Shown here piece by piece: positions 1-8,952 of a DNA stretch of 48,899 nt. Every line of letters starts with the position of its first letter. Position 1 is the first letter of the stretch. Under the pieces are notes generated by a model that saw nothing but the letters and a program-made list of their open reading frames with translations, did not search any database and was not told where the DNA came from. A program made the translations under genes and the position numbers. The stretch comes from Stramenopiles sp. TOSAG23-6. Lineage: Eukaryota > Sar. The DNA lies in the NCBI GenBank assembly GCA_900128565.1, contig LT635925.1, forward strand, positions 1-48,899, in the 5' to 3' direction.

Positions 1-60
1 TACTTGAATCACGTCTTTTTCTCGTTTTTTTTGTAGATATGTTTGCTGGTGGTACTATTT
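1..60. repeat. Left arm of inverted repeat (partner 1121-1180)
   Basis: The reverse complement of 1-60 matches 1121-1180 at 59 of 60 positions; the one difference is A versus G five bases into the arm. The arm continues off the left edge, so its true length is unknown. GCTGGTGGTA at 45-54 recurs directly at 1110-1119 and, inverted, at 1127-1136. The right arm therefore begins in a small hairpin, the mark of a template switch or fold-back at microhomology. Confidence 0.9.
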
Positions 61-538
61 TTGTCATACACTTTTTTCTTTGTGTTTTTCGTTTATTACT
101 ACATAGATTTTCTTTTGTTTTTGATGGTATTTTCCTCTGAGTTGATGGTGGTGGGGTATGTGGGAACAAGTCGCTTTCGTGAGCGTTTTTGTTTTCTTTA
201 AATGTATCACTTTCACGTATTCTATTTCCAACATATAAAGCTTTGCAATTTACAATCGTTTCCTTCTTTTTTGGTTGAGTGTTGCATTTCTTCAACTCTT
301 TTGTTGTTGTAGTTAACGATGATACTTCTGGAGTGTTTGGTATTGAGTTGGAAACCTTTCGCTTCCAAATTGTCTTTGGGGTGCTTGATGAACTGAATAA
401 AGGTGTAGATGTTTTACTCTTTGGTTTCGAAAGACACGGTGATACAAAGGATTTCTCCACGTTTGCGTTCGATGATATTTTTGTAGGTGTTGAAAATTTT
501 GATAACGGTTGAACTTCACGCTGGGTAGTGGAGTCCAT
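1..538 (-). CDS. S/T/P/K-rich protein, N-terminal part, runs off window
   Basis: An open frame starts at ATG 538 (first residues MDSTTQREVQPLSK) and stays open for 179 codons to the left edge. The product is rich in Ser, Thr, Pro and Lys with no recognisable domain, so it is probably disordered. Its last 60 bases (60 down to 1) are 59/60 identical, in inverted orientation, to 1121-1180, where the copied reading frame continues to 2529. The simplest reading is that this is the true 5' end of the same gene, and that the plus-strand copy shows what follows beyond the edge. Function unknown. Confidence 0.7.
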   Translation of the reverse strand, partial: MDSTTQREVQPLSKFSTPTKISSNANVEKSFVSPCLSKPKSKTSTPLFSSSSTPKTIWKRKVSNSIPNTPEVSSLTTTTKELKKCNTQPKKKETIVNCKALYVGNRIRESDTFKENKNAHESDLFPHTPPPSTQRKIPSKTKENLCSNKRKTQRKKCMTKIVPPANISTKKTRKRRDSS

Positions 539-1028
539 TTTCACAGAAATTTGAAACGAGTTGGACTGTAGAGAACACCGGAATTAATCGAGTCGTTTTC
601 AAAAGAAAGAGAACTCAACAATAACAAATAAAGATAGATGAAATAGTTAATTTGTTACAACAATGATTAAATTGCACGAAAAGATAAGCAATTATTCAAC
701 CCTTCGATTCGACAACAACAACACATACAAAGAAGAGAATCTGATAGTTTCATTTTCGAATTTGAATTTGAAATGCATTTGAAATTCAAAAAATAATATT
801 ATAAATTTAGAAATTGGAAGAAAATGTCTTGATTTCGTGTATTGGTCAACGCGCGTGACAATTTTTATCGCGACATATATATGTACACTCCCTTTATTCG
901 TATTGTGGTACACAACAACTGTCGTCCGCGTGAAATTAAACGTGAATTTGTGTCACTTATATTTTTCTAATTTGTGGAGTCATACTTTTTAGAGGCATAA
1001 ACAGTGTCGTATATAAAATAAATACAGT
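539..1028. other. Intergenic spacer, head-to-head
   Basis: The 490-bp AT-rich spacer lies between the gene starts at 538 (minus) and 1029 (plus). TATAAAAT at 1012-1019 is the only promoter-like motif I recognise. Short frames inside it have no coding character. Confidence 0.5.
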
Positions 1029-1172
1029 ATGAATTGGATAAAAACTCTTGCTAAAAAAGTGCAACACTCTATGGAGTTCATGCCAAAAGGAAAAAAATTC
1101 ATCAATGAAGCTGGTGGTAAAAATGGTACCACCAGCAAACATATCTACAAAAAAAACGAGAAAAAGACGTGA
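1029..1172 (+). pseudogene. Broken start of another gene at a fold-back junction
   Basis: A short frame begins at ATG 1029 (MNWIKTLAKKVQHS...), just downstream of a TATAAAAT at 1012-1019. It runs in sensible lysine-rich coding-like sequence until about 1110, where it enters the inverted copy of the neighbouring gene out of frame and stops at 1170-1172. It could be the first 27 or so codons of a gene that in the intact genome is divergent to the gene at 1-538. The fragment is too short to identify and could be chance. Confidence 0.3.
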
Positions 1173-2529
1173 TTCAAGTAAAAGATATACACCAACACCA
1201 GAATCAACAAAATATTCGGGAACACCTCCGTTATCGAGGAGGTCGCAAAAAAAGATAGAATCTTCGAAATCGTGCTTTATAAAAGCACAACCATATAGTC
1301 TTCAAAATTCCCCAGTGATGCATCAATGCTGTTCAAATAGTATACAAATACACAATCAAACACGTGAAAATTGTTCATATTCTTCGTTTACTCAAAAATT
1401 ATGTTTGAATGAAAAAAACGTTCAACCAAAATGTATGCAGTATCATCCAAGTCATTGTCGGGTCTTTTGTTCTAACAAAACGAATTCTGGACATGTTTCA
1501 CATACGTCATCTCCATACAGACAAAAAAAAATTGGGTATAATAAAGTACAACACCAAAGTCCATTACCACCAAGGCATAATACCCCAAAAGATTTATATA
1601 CGCCACCTACCCGAAATTCTTCAAATATACGAATTAGAAATGTTTATGTTAGCCCTAGCAATAGTGCCACAAGTATATGTAGTCATTCGAGTACCTCTTC
1701 ATCTTCAAGAAATTCTATCTCCAAAAGGAATACATATGTTAAAAAGATATCTACTAAAAAAAAGCAAAAAAATATGAATAGAAATCCAATTATAAGTAAT
1801 ATAGAATGTATAAGTAGTACACAAGTATTACATAGTGTAACACCTATTGGAAATAATTGTCATCGATATAATACTAGTAATGTAGGAAATGTTGAACCTT
1901 GTATAGAAAAAGGTACCCCGTGTTTAGGTAAAGAGAGAGGTACGACACGACTTCGAAATTTAGCTCCATTTACATTTGGACAATTTGACAAGGAAAATTC
2001 TTTTGATAGGGAAAATACTTTTGACAATATACAATCTATGAAGCAACTCCGTGCTTCTTCCGCCATCTATGTGACAAATCCGCAAAAATTACAATACAAT
2101 CTTAGTATTAACACAACTAGTAATGTGGAGTTTTTAAAAAAAGAATTAAAATCCCAAAAAAATGAAAATAGTAAATTGTTACAAAAAATAGCAAAGTTAG
2201 AACTTCAACTTGTTGATGAAGCTGAGAGAATCCATCAAGGTATAACTTCAAGAGAAAAATATGATAATTGTTGTAAGAGATCCTCGACCTTTTCTAACAT
2301 TTTATACAAAAGTCCAAAAAATATTTGGGGAGGTGACAGTGGAACTTATAATACAAACAAAATTGCTGCTAGTAATACTCAAAATATTTGGGGAGGTGAC
2401 TGTGGAACTTCCAATACAAACAAAATTGATGATCGTAATACTCAGTCTGATGTAAAACGGGATGATAGCTCTCAAATAAACTCACCTGCTTTACTAGGTA
2501 AACATCTTGCAAGTATTCTGAATAAATAA
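1105..2529 (+). CDS. S/T-rich coiled-coil protein, 5'-truncated inverted copy
   Basis: The frame is open from 1048, but only through a TTG. The first ATGs are 1105 and 1123, both at the inverted-repeat junction, so the real N-terminus is probably missing and is represented by the gene at 1-538. From 1121 on the product is Ser/Thr/Asn/Lys-rich and has no known domain. Near the C-terminus there is a short coiled coil (encoded about 2130-2230). It is followed by two copies of a 21-residue repeat, NIWGGDSGTYNTNKIAASNTQ-like (DNA 2318-2380 and 2381-2443, period 63 nt). It ends with TAA at 2529. Function unknown. Confidence 0.6.
   Translation: MKLVVKMVPPANISTKKTRKRRDSSKRYTPTPESTKYSGTPPLSRRSQKKIESSKSCFIKAQPYSLQNSPVMHQCCSNSIQIHNQTRENCSYSSFTQKLCLNEKNVQPKCMQYHPSHCRVFCSNKTNSGHVSHTSSPYRQKKIGYNKVQHQSPLPPRHNTPKDLYTPPTRNSSNIRIRNVYVSPSNSATSICSHSSTSSSSRNSISKRNTYVKKISTKKKQKNMNRNPIISNIECISSTQVLHSVTPIGNNCHRYNTSNVGNVEPCIEKGTPCLGKERGTTRLRNLAPFTFGQFDKENSFDRENTFDNIQSMKQLRASSAIYVTNPQKLQYNLSINTTSNVEFLKKELKSQKNENSKLLQKIAKLELQLVDEAERIHQGITSREKYDNCCKRSSTFSNILYKSPKNIWGGDSGTYNTNKIAASNTQNIWGGDCGTSNTNKIDDRNTQSDVKRDDSSQINSPALLGKHLASILNK
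1121..1180. repeat. Right arm of inverted repeat (partner 1-60)
   Basis: See the left arm. Immediately upstream, GCTGGTGGTA (1110-1119) pairs with TACCACCAGC (1127-1136) across a 7-nt loop. This marks the breakpoint where the sequence folds back on itself. Confidence 0.9.
2318..2443 (+). repeat. Two tandem 63-nt coding repeats
   Basis: The segment with ATATTTGGGGAGGTGAC is repeated with period 63 nt (2321 and 2384), encoding two 21-residue units with the core NIWGGD-GT-NTNKI. Few mismatches suggest a recent duplication. Confidence 0.85.
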
Positions 2530-2822
2530 AGATAAATAAACATTCAAAAAACTGTGACAAAAAGCACGAAATCCATTAATTTTTGTTGACACACGCCACG
2601 CTGACTAGTGTCTCTTATTACTATTGATATCAGGTACTGTGCAGTTAGTGTACCTGTATTGCTAATAGACGGTAGTGCGAGTTTTATCCGAAACTGGTTT
2701 AATTATTCATATCATTACAATTTTATTAATTGTTCTAAGTATTTATCAAAGTTACTTGATACTGGTTGCTGTATTAGCGCGATTTTACCAAAAAATATTA
2801 CTTTCGACAACTTTCTCAGATA

Positions 2823-3674
2823 ATGACGAACACGTCAACGTCTAATAAATCTGAAGCAACTGAACACCCAACAGTTGTCATCTCTGGGTTAAAACTTTGG
2901 CATCATGGTGCGAAGTCTAGTACATTTATTCAACGTGCTCATGAATATTTTGTCATGTTATCATTGGGACTCTACAGTAAAGTGGTTATGAATGTTTTAA
3001 ATGACACACAAATCACAGAAGGTCAAAAATTGGGTGACTTAATTCATAAGAAAAGACCACAAATTGGTGGACATTCCAGAGGTTTAGTCACTGTCTCCAA
3101 TCATGTGACAGCTGTAGATGATCCTGGCGTTGTTGCTGCTGTGACCCCATGGAGTGCAATTGTAAATGTTGATATAATGCGATGGACACTTTGCGCTGAA
3201 AATCGTTGTTTCAATAAATCAATACTTAGTTCGTTTTTTCGTGGTGGTAAAGTATTGCCGGTAATACGGGGAGGTGGTGTTCTACAACCTGCAATGCAAA
3301 ATATTGTTGATAAATTATCAGCTGGCGAATGGATTCATTTTTTCCCTACTGGAAAACGATATGGTGAAGGAAAATTAGGTCAAGTTAGAAACGGTGTTGG
3401 TAGAGCCATAAAAGATGCTTCAGTCACACCCTTAGTTGTTCCTTTTTATCATCGTGGTATGACCCAAGTTCTGAATAAAGCGAATGGTGAAAAAATCCCT
3501 ATAACACTTGGTAAGAAAATGTATATTTCGGTCGGAAGGGTTTTAGATTTTCATGATTATATTATGACGGCAAGAGCTGAAGGACTACCAGAAGAGGATA
3601 TACAAAGTTATATCACAAATACTATAAAAAAGGAACTCATTCACTTGCAAGAAAAGGTGAACTCTAATTATTAA
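2823..3674 (+). CDS. TAZ: Tafazzin-like phospholipid acyltransferase
   Basis: This 283-residue protein matches the tafazzin family, which remodels cardiolipin by CoA-independent acyl transfer on mitochondrial membranes. The acyltransferase HX4D motif is in NHVTAVDDP (His94, Asp99), with the family signature WTLCAENRCFNK, then FFRGGKVLPVIRGGG. The glycerolipid-binding block that normally reads FPEGK is FPTGK (residues 174-178), so Thr176 replaces a normally conserved acidic residue. The N-terminal hydrophobic stretch around residues 42-60 could be the membrane anchor. ATG at 2823 is the first in this frame. The next gene (start 4887) is on the other strand, tail to tail. The family call is firm; activity is uncertain because of the E-to-T change. 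Confidence 0.85.
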   Translation: MTNTSTSNKSEATEHPTVVISGLKLWHHGAKSSTFIQRAHEYFVMLSLGLYSKVVMNVLNDTQITEGQKLGDLIHKKRPQIGGHSRGLVTVSNHVTAVDDPGVVAAVTPWSAIVNVDIMRWTLCAENRCFNKSILSSFFRGGKVLPVIRGGGVLQPAMQNIVDKLSAGEWIHFFPTGKRYGEGKLGQVRNGVGRAIKDASVTPLVVPFYHRGMTQVLNKANGEKIPITLGKKMYISVGRVLDFHDYIMTARAEGLPEEDIQSYITNTIKKELIHLQEKVNSNY

Positions 3675-3945
3675 GAAGATAGTATATGTATTAGAATATA
3701 AAACAATATGAAGATAAAGCCAAAGAAGTATAAGTTACAAATTTTTGACCCTCCTTGAAAGTGAAAAGTGAAAAAAATAATTTCATAATGAGAAAATAAA
3801 TATTTCGGAACATAATTTATTTTAACGTCTTTTTTTGTTTCATAAAGAATTTTCCATCGGGAAGATAAGAATAATCCTTACATCATTAAGGTAGATATAT
3901 ACTTATAATTTTGTTTAAGCAGATACTGAATGGAGGAATATCTTC

Positions 3946-4887
3946 TTAGATCGGTAGAACTAAAGGAACCCACGAGAAGGGTGAAATAGTAAATTCAACC
4001 GTACTTAGATAAAGGAGGGTATTTCGTAACTTCAGCACAGTCCATTCGAAAAAAGTCATTTCAGGAAAGTAAACATGATACGCTTTAAGTAACGAGGCTG
4101 AAAGCATGTGTGGCATATCCCAAGTGTAAGTAGGCTCTCCGCGGAGTCCATCCTCCATATGAGAAGAGTCTAAATACAACTCATAGGTCTTCAGAACAAC
4201 GATAGTAAATATGAGAGCATAGAAGAAACTTTCGAGAAATGAGATAAGCATCCCAAGTTTATCAACATATTTGTCTTGGATTTTGCAAATGGTGGATTCA
4301 ATTTCCTTAACTTCATTTATGGTCTCTTCAATGTTTTTTTCTGTTTCGGTCACCCCTTCTTCGCTGCGAAATACTATATTTTCAGCTTCTCTTCGTAATT
4401 CATCTGCGTGGTCTGTTGATTCCTGATATATCTTATACTTCACCTCCAAATCCGACTTCAAGCCACTCATTCTCTTAAAAGTATCTCCGCGTAACGCTTC
4501 AATCGTTTCACAGTCACTTTCGAAAGCGGCTAAATATTCCTCATTTTTCAGTCGGTTGTCCGCGATTCCGTCTTTGGTCTCACTTTTTACTTGAGTAAAC
4601 TCTCCTTTTTGGCGGGTCAGTGCTCGGAAAACTTTGGCAATTTCTTTGAAATGGTAAGTCGTTCCTAGATCTTTTGTATGGTGTGTCTTTCTATGCACAA
4701 AATCACTATCTAGTGGCCTCCTAATTCTTTCCACGGATTGTACAGCGTCCTTATTACGCGTTGAACCTTCAGGAAAGTTATAGTGAGTAGTTTCCCATCC
4801 GTCGTCTTTTTTTGTTCCTCCTTTCTCTTCACGTCCTGGAGGATGCCATCGATATTTGTCAATGTTTTCACCATCAGTAGATATCAT
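3946..4887 (-). CDS. Coiled-coil protein with C-terminal membrane segment, unknown
   Basis: The frame extends upstream to a GTG at 4923, but the first ATG is 4887, giving 313 residues. The N-terminal third is hydrophilic. The middle (about residues 85-225) is a long charged coiled coil (ESDCETIEALRGDTFKRM and onward). It is followed by a strongly hydrophobic stretch (LESFFYALIFTIVVLKTYEL) that looks like a transmembrane helix, and by an aromatic-rich tail with further hydrophobic segments. I do not recognise the family. It is transcribed divergently from the zinc-finger gene at 5228. Confidence 0.65.
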   Translation of the reverse strand: MISTDGENIDKYRWHPPGREEKGGTKKDDGWETTHYNFPEGSTRNKDAVQSVERIRRPLDSDFVHRKTHHTKDLGTTYHFKEIAKVFRALTRQKGEFTQVKSETKDGIADNRLKNEEYLAAFESDCETIEALRGDTFKRMSGLKSDLEVKYKIYQESTDHADELRREAENIVFRSEEGVTETEKNIEETINEVKEIESTICKIQDKYVDKLGMLISFLESFFYALIFTIVVLKTYELYLDSSHMEDGLRGEPTYTWDMPHMLSASLLKAYHVYFPEMTFFEWTVLKLRNTLLYLSTVEFTISPFSWVPLVLPI

Positions 4888-5227
4888 GGAAGAGCGTTTC
4901 GGTAGTGTAAACAAATTATCCACTGGAATGGAAGATGTATAGATTTTTTATGTAATAACGTTACTGTGTATGGTATATGGTATCTTACGTCTGCGTACTG
5001 CGTCTGTAACGGAACTGGAGCGGTAGCAAATCTTTGTTATAAAATAGCATAGGCGACGAAACGGTATATGGTCCTAACCGTAAGTCGCATTAGCTAGATA
5101 AACTACTGTAAAGTACGAAACAATTTGGGTGATATATTGCTTCCTCTACAGTGTACTCTTGGTACCCTAAAAAGAAAGCTATCATTCACTTAGTAAACTC
5201 CAGCTCAGAATACAGCACAGAAATAAT
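4888..5227. other. Head-to-head intergenic region
   Basis: This 340-bp spacer contains the 5' regions of both neighbours. GGTATATGG occurs twice (about 4976 and 5062). Nothing else is recognised. Confidence 0.5.
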
Positions 5228-6556
5228 ATGGTTGATACTGTCGATACTGATGGATATTCAGAACAAGGCGTCGAAGGAAATGGTAATGGATATTTAGAAC
5301 AAGGCGTTGATACTAAAGGCGAAAATTCAACAGATGAAGGTGATGGTGACAATTCCGTTGAAAACGATGGAGAAAGTAAGAGTAAGAAAGAAGTGACCCC
5401 GAAGTGTTCGTTAGTGGACGGATTCCCGATGATAGCGTGCCTCCTTCAAACAAAATTTAAATTGAAGCATTTTGGCAAAACAAAACTGAAGCATTTTGAC
5501 GAAAAAGAAGACAGTGAAGAGTGTGAGAAAGAAGACAGTGAAGAGTACAAAAAAGAAAACAGTGAAGACTGTGTTTATGTTACAAATGATACTCATTGTT
5601 ACCTTAGAATCAAAGATCAAGTTTTCTGTGATGTATGCGGTTGTAATTTAACAGATAACAGTTGGTTTCATAAAAAAAACTGTGACTATGACTTGTGTAT
5701 ATCACACTGGGGTAAACTACCTCGCAAAAGCAAAGATAAATTTATCTTCATCAAGAGGCTTGATGTTGCAGAAAATGAACTCCACGAGATGATTGCAATG
5801 CGTATGGGAAATTCGGAGGATAGAAATTTGATAGAAACCAGTAAAAATATTCCAACCTTTTTTGCTACAAAGTTACATGAGGATCAACTTTTCTGTCGTA
5901 TATGCGGTTGTAATTTAATAGATAACAGTTGGTATCATAAAAAAAACTGTGACTATAACTTGTGTATATCACACTGGGATAAGCTACCTCGCGAAAGCAA
6001 AGATAAATTTATCTTCATCAAGAGTGTTGATGTTGCAGATAATTTTCTCCAAGAGGTGTTTGCATTGCACAGGGGAAATTCGGAGGATAGAAATTTGATA
6101 GAAAACAGTAAAAATATTGAGAATAGTGAGCATAAAATACATGAGTTAATTCCAACCTTGTTTGCTGTAGAGTTACATGAGTTGATTCCAAGCTTGTTTA
6201 CTGTAGAGTTAGTGATTCTGTTGCTGATATCACATTCACTCTATAATAGTCAAACAAGTGTATTTTTGGAAAAAAAAATAAACAGTATCATGGAGGCCAT
6301 TGCGAAGAGCGTGGAATATTATACCATATATATAACTGCTCGGATTCCATTTAGTGCAACAGCCAACTCGGGTGAAGATATAGTATCATGTTTGACACAT
6401 CACATTCCGACTTCATTTAGTGAAACAGTCAACTTGAGTGAATGTATGATATCATGCTTGACAAATTATATTTCGACATGCTCTGAAGAAACTCCTTATA
6501 TCATGACTATTCTTTTTGGGTTGACGATGTTCACAAAAAGTATCTTTTTAGTTTAA
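5228..6556 (+). CDS. Tandem ZZ-like zinc-finger protein with C-terminal hydrophobic region
   Basis: This 442-residue protein starts at ATG 5228 with an acidic N-terminus and short SEECEKED-type repeats. Two copies of an 89-residue unit (DNA offset exactly 267 nt: 5615 and 5882) each contain FC-x2-CGCNL, WxHKKNCDY(D/N)LCISHW, then a KLPR-SKDKFIFIK segment. The C-x2-C and CDYDLC elements resemble ZZ-type zinc fingers, but a His and a CxxxH pair replace some usual cysteines. Downstream are short repeats HELIP(T/S)LF, a hydrophobic stretch VELVILLLISHSLY, and a second repeat containing SCLTHHI and SCLTNYI, ending in a hydrophobic tail. Membrane association is plausible. The specific function is unknown. 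Confidence 0.7.
   Translation: MVDTVDTDGYSEQGVEGNGNGYLEQGVDTKGENSTDEGDGDNSVENDGESKSKKEVTPKCSLVDGFPMIACLLQTKFKLKHFGKTKLKHFDEKEDSEECEKEDSEEYKKENSEDCVYVTNDTHCYLRIKDQVFCDVCGCNLTDNSWFHKKNCDYDLCISHWGKLPRKSKDKFIFIKRLDVAENELHEMIAMRMGNSEDRNLIETSKNIPTFFATKLHEDQLFCRICGCNLIDNSWYHKKNCDYNLCISHWDKLPRESKDKFIFIKSVDVADNFLQEVFALHRGNSEDRNLIENSKNIENSEHKIHELIPTLFAVELHELIPSLFTVELVILLLISHSLYNSQTSVFLEKKINSIMEAIAKSVEYYTIYITARIPFSATANSGEDIVSCLTHHIPTSFSETVNLSECMISCLTNYISTCSEETPYIMTILFGLTMFTKSIFLV
5615..6148 (+). repeat. Tandem duplication of an 89-codon zinc-finger unit
   Basis: The unit beginning GATCAA at 5615 recurs at 5882, 267 nt later, with long identical stretches including the NSEDRNLIE segment. An exact codon multiple and low divergence point to recent in-frame duplication. 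Confidence 0.85.
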
Positions 6557-6637
6557 ACATGGGTTGAAAAATGTTTCCAATTTATTTCTAGAAAGGAATA
6601 TCAAGACCTTTGAAATTTATTTATAATTTTTTTGGTA

Positions 6638-8623
6638 TTAACTACTAATAAAGGGATTGCATTGACACATGATTGCACGGAGTAAGAATGAAAATAAAGA
6701 ACCTAGTGCTAATCCAAATGTTAGACCTGATATCATGATTGTTCCTGCGGTAGCAGAATCTTTACTATCAACCAACGCTGGTCCTTGCATCATTGCAATA
6801 CTTCCTATAAATCCATTTGAGATTGCAAATAGAGACATCAGAAGAGTGGGATAAACATCATTATGAAATAAAGTATATTTTTTTACATCTGTTAAACTTG
6901 TAAACATCTTCATTTGCACAAAACGCTCTGTTTTTTCATGAGTGAAGTTGCAGAGTAAAAATAATGGAAAGAATATTAATCGACTTATTGATAATGCTGT
7001 GATGACTTTCCTATTCGATAAAAGATGATGCTTTGAGTCATTGAAGTACGCCGAAGCCGCTCGTCCTAAAAAATCAAATAAATTAAAATTGACAAATTGG
7101 AGTGGCTTCCACAAACTGTGGTACAAATTATTACTCGTTTTTTTGATGCTTACAATATTCGATGTTAAACCTGGGAAGATCGAGAGAGTTACAAAAAATA
7201 CAAACCCTGATGCAAACACCGAATGTCTCATTATATATAATAAGTGATATTGTGAAGTTTCGGCCCAAGCATCATCGTGAGAATTAGAGGCAAGGTTTGG
7301 TATACCATTGTCGTCATGTATATCTTGTATCAGGTAAAAACTATTTTCCTCAAAGTTATCATGGTTGTCGATATCTTGTGCAATATAACTATCATCTATT
7401 GGATGTAATATTGGCGATGTTATATCATATTCTTCATTATTTCTATAACTATGAAATTTTTGAATTTCATGTTGATAGTTCTGTCTTGAATGTGTTCTTG
7501 GCGTAAAAGAATGCCGCCTCTGTCTTATTGAAACAGATGTTTCCGGCCTTGTTCGTAGTGGCGACAAGATAAAATGAGACAATCGCTGGAATAAAGATTC
7601 TTTCACGTTTGGATAATAATCAGGTGTGCTGTTACTTCTCCCTCGAACAATATCTCCTTCAATACGTTTTCTTGGATTTTTTAATTTGTGAAAATTCTCA
7701 AAATTGTTAAAAGTAGTAAAAGTACATTCGCTACTACACTCTCTATCAATACAATGATCAGTACCACTAAAATTATCAATATGTCTAGAATTATCATTAT
7801 CTTTCAATATGAATACATGATGGCGCGCAAACTTATTATTTTCAAGTTTTAAATACGTTAATAAACAACTTAATAAAACAATTGTAGTTATTAAAAAGTA
7901 AATAAATGTTGAAAGCCTCTGAGCTAAACCTATGTGTATATTTTCTATTCCAAAATTACTGCTTAGTACAAAAAAAAATCCACTTTTCTTTGATTTATTT
8001 TCAATTGTACTTTGAAATATCGTTGTCAGTAGTGAAATTAATGAAATCAGCAAACCTGCCCATCCTTGTCCTGCCATAACAGCTTGTGTGTAATTTTGGG
8101 GGAAATATGCTGCGAGACCAAAAATGCCACTGCTCAAAAGCGCACCAAAAAAAGCACAAAAAGTGACGGATAATATCGAGAGCCAAAAGTATAATAGACC
8201 ATTCAATTCCGACAATAATACCAATATTGTAGTGCAAGCAAATATTATAAAGAAAACAAGTAGGGGCCAAATAATCTTCGTTCTTTGTCGTAAACGATGA
8301 CGTAAACCAAGAGCAAGGAGAAGCCCAAAAACATTGACGACTTGATAAGAGATACTAAAATAATTTTCGAAATTATTCTCAAAAATTGTTCCATGAAAAC
8401 GCGCTTTGAAATATGAAGATGCAGTAATAAAAGCATTCCAGGGAAACAACATTCCACACCCTTGTAAAAACAAAATCCAATATACTGAAAAACAACCTTT
8501 ATCTGCTGGGGTCTCTGTTTCATCAAAAATTGGTTGCTGTATTGCCCATTTTTTTGGCTTTTTGTACTGTGAGTAACTTTTGCTTTCATGTTCCATACTT
8601 GCAACTAAAACTTCATCATGCAT
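6638..8623 (-). CDS. Equilibrative nucleoside transporter (ENT/SLC29 family)
   Basis: This 661-residue polytopic membrane protein matches the ENT family, which moves nucleosides or nucleobases down their gradient. The family hallmark in the first helix is present (GCGMLFPWNAFITA), followed by several hydrophobic helices including the FFGALLSSGIFGLAAYFP segment. Helices at the C-terminus include SISRLIFFPLFLLCNF, SNGFIGSIAMMQGPALV and the final GLTFGLALGSLFSFLLRA. The loop between the two helix bundles is unusually long (roughly residues 265-460), hydrophilic and Ser/Arg/Asp-rich, which makes the protein longer than the typical 450-500 residues. ATG 8623 is the first in frame. Its 3' end lies 81 bp from that of the zinc-finger gene. 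Confidence 0.85.
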   Translation of the reverse strand: MHDEVLVASMEHESKSYSQYKKPKKWAIQQPIFDETETPADKGCFSVYWILFLQGCGMLFPWNAFITASSYFKARFHGTIFENNFENYFSISYQVVNVFGLLLALGLRHRLRQRTKIIWPLLVFFIIFACTTILVLLSELNGLLYFWLSILSVTFCAFFGALLSSGIFGLAAYFPQNYTQAVMAGQGWAGLLISLISLLTTIFQSTIENKSKKSGFFFVLSSNFGIENIHIGLAQRLSTFIYFLITTIVLLSCLLTYLKLENNKFARHHVFILKDNDNSRHIDNFSGTDHCIDRECSSECTFTTFNNFENFHKLKNPRKRIEGDIVRGRSNSTPDYYPNVKESLFQRLSHFILSPLRTRPETSVSIRQRRHSFTPRTHSRQNYQHEIQKFHSYRNNEEYDITSPILHPIDDSYIAQDIDNHDNFEENSFYLIQDIHDDNGIPNLASNSHDDAWAETSQYHLLYIMRHSVFASGFVFFVTLSIFPGLTSNIVSIKKTSNNLYHSLWKPLQFVNFNLFDFLGRAASAYFNDSKHHLLSNRKVITALSISRLIFFPLFLLCNFTHEKTERFVQMKMFTSLTDVKKYTLFHNDVYPTLLMSLFAISNGFIGSIAMMQGPALVDSKDSATAGTIMISGLTFGLALGSLFSFLLRAIMCQCNPFISS

Positions 8624-8952
8624 TCTAATTCACGAGTATTGCCTGTTGTATTGTAATTTATTTACTAGCTACTAGTAATATAGTATAGTAGTTATACGTA
8701 AAACCCAAACGTAGGAGCGCGCGCAAACAAAAGAAGATTTTGAGCAGCGCCGTATATAAAAACGGCAAACAAATGGAAGCGAGTCAGTTCGAGTTGAGTT
8801 CGATCTGATCTGAAGATCGATCAGCAGGCGATTTCAACTTTGACTACAACCTACAATTAAAAGTTAACGTGGACATTGAGCAGTTTCACACATTTACAAC
8901 GTCATTTGTTTTAACGTTTGTATGTTCAGTAACAATAGCTGATTGAAGTCTC
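8624..8952. other. Head-to-head intergenic region, transporter / DPH4
   Basis: This 329-bp spacer shared by the ENT and DPH4 promoters contains an alternating GCGCGCGC-type patch near 8716, a TATA motif within an inverted repeat (8749-8766), and a GATC-rich cluster near 8800-8825. Confidence 0.55.
8749..8766 (+). promoter_or_regulatory. TATA-like box inside an inverted repeat
   Basis: GCCGT and ACGGC flank ATATAAAA symmetrically, and TATAAA is at 8755-8760. It lies about 190 bp upstream of the DPH4 start codon and 126 bp from the ENT start codon, so it could serve either direction. The promoter role is inferred from the motif alone. Confidence 0.35.

Noticed and set aside
692-913. Open frame on the minus strand in the first spacer
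   Set aside because: AT-rich chance frame with no motif; it lies in the head-to-head spacer.
2608-2823. Small open frame upstream of tafazzin
   Set aside because: It has no ATG at its start, no recognisable similarity, and overlaps the tafazzin ATG in another frame; likely 5' UTR.
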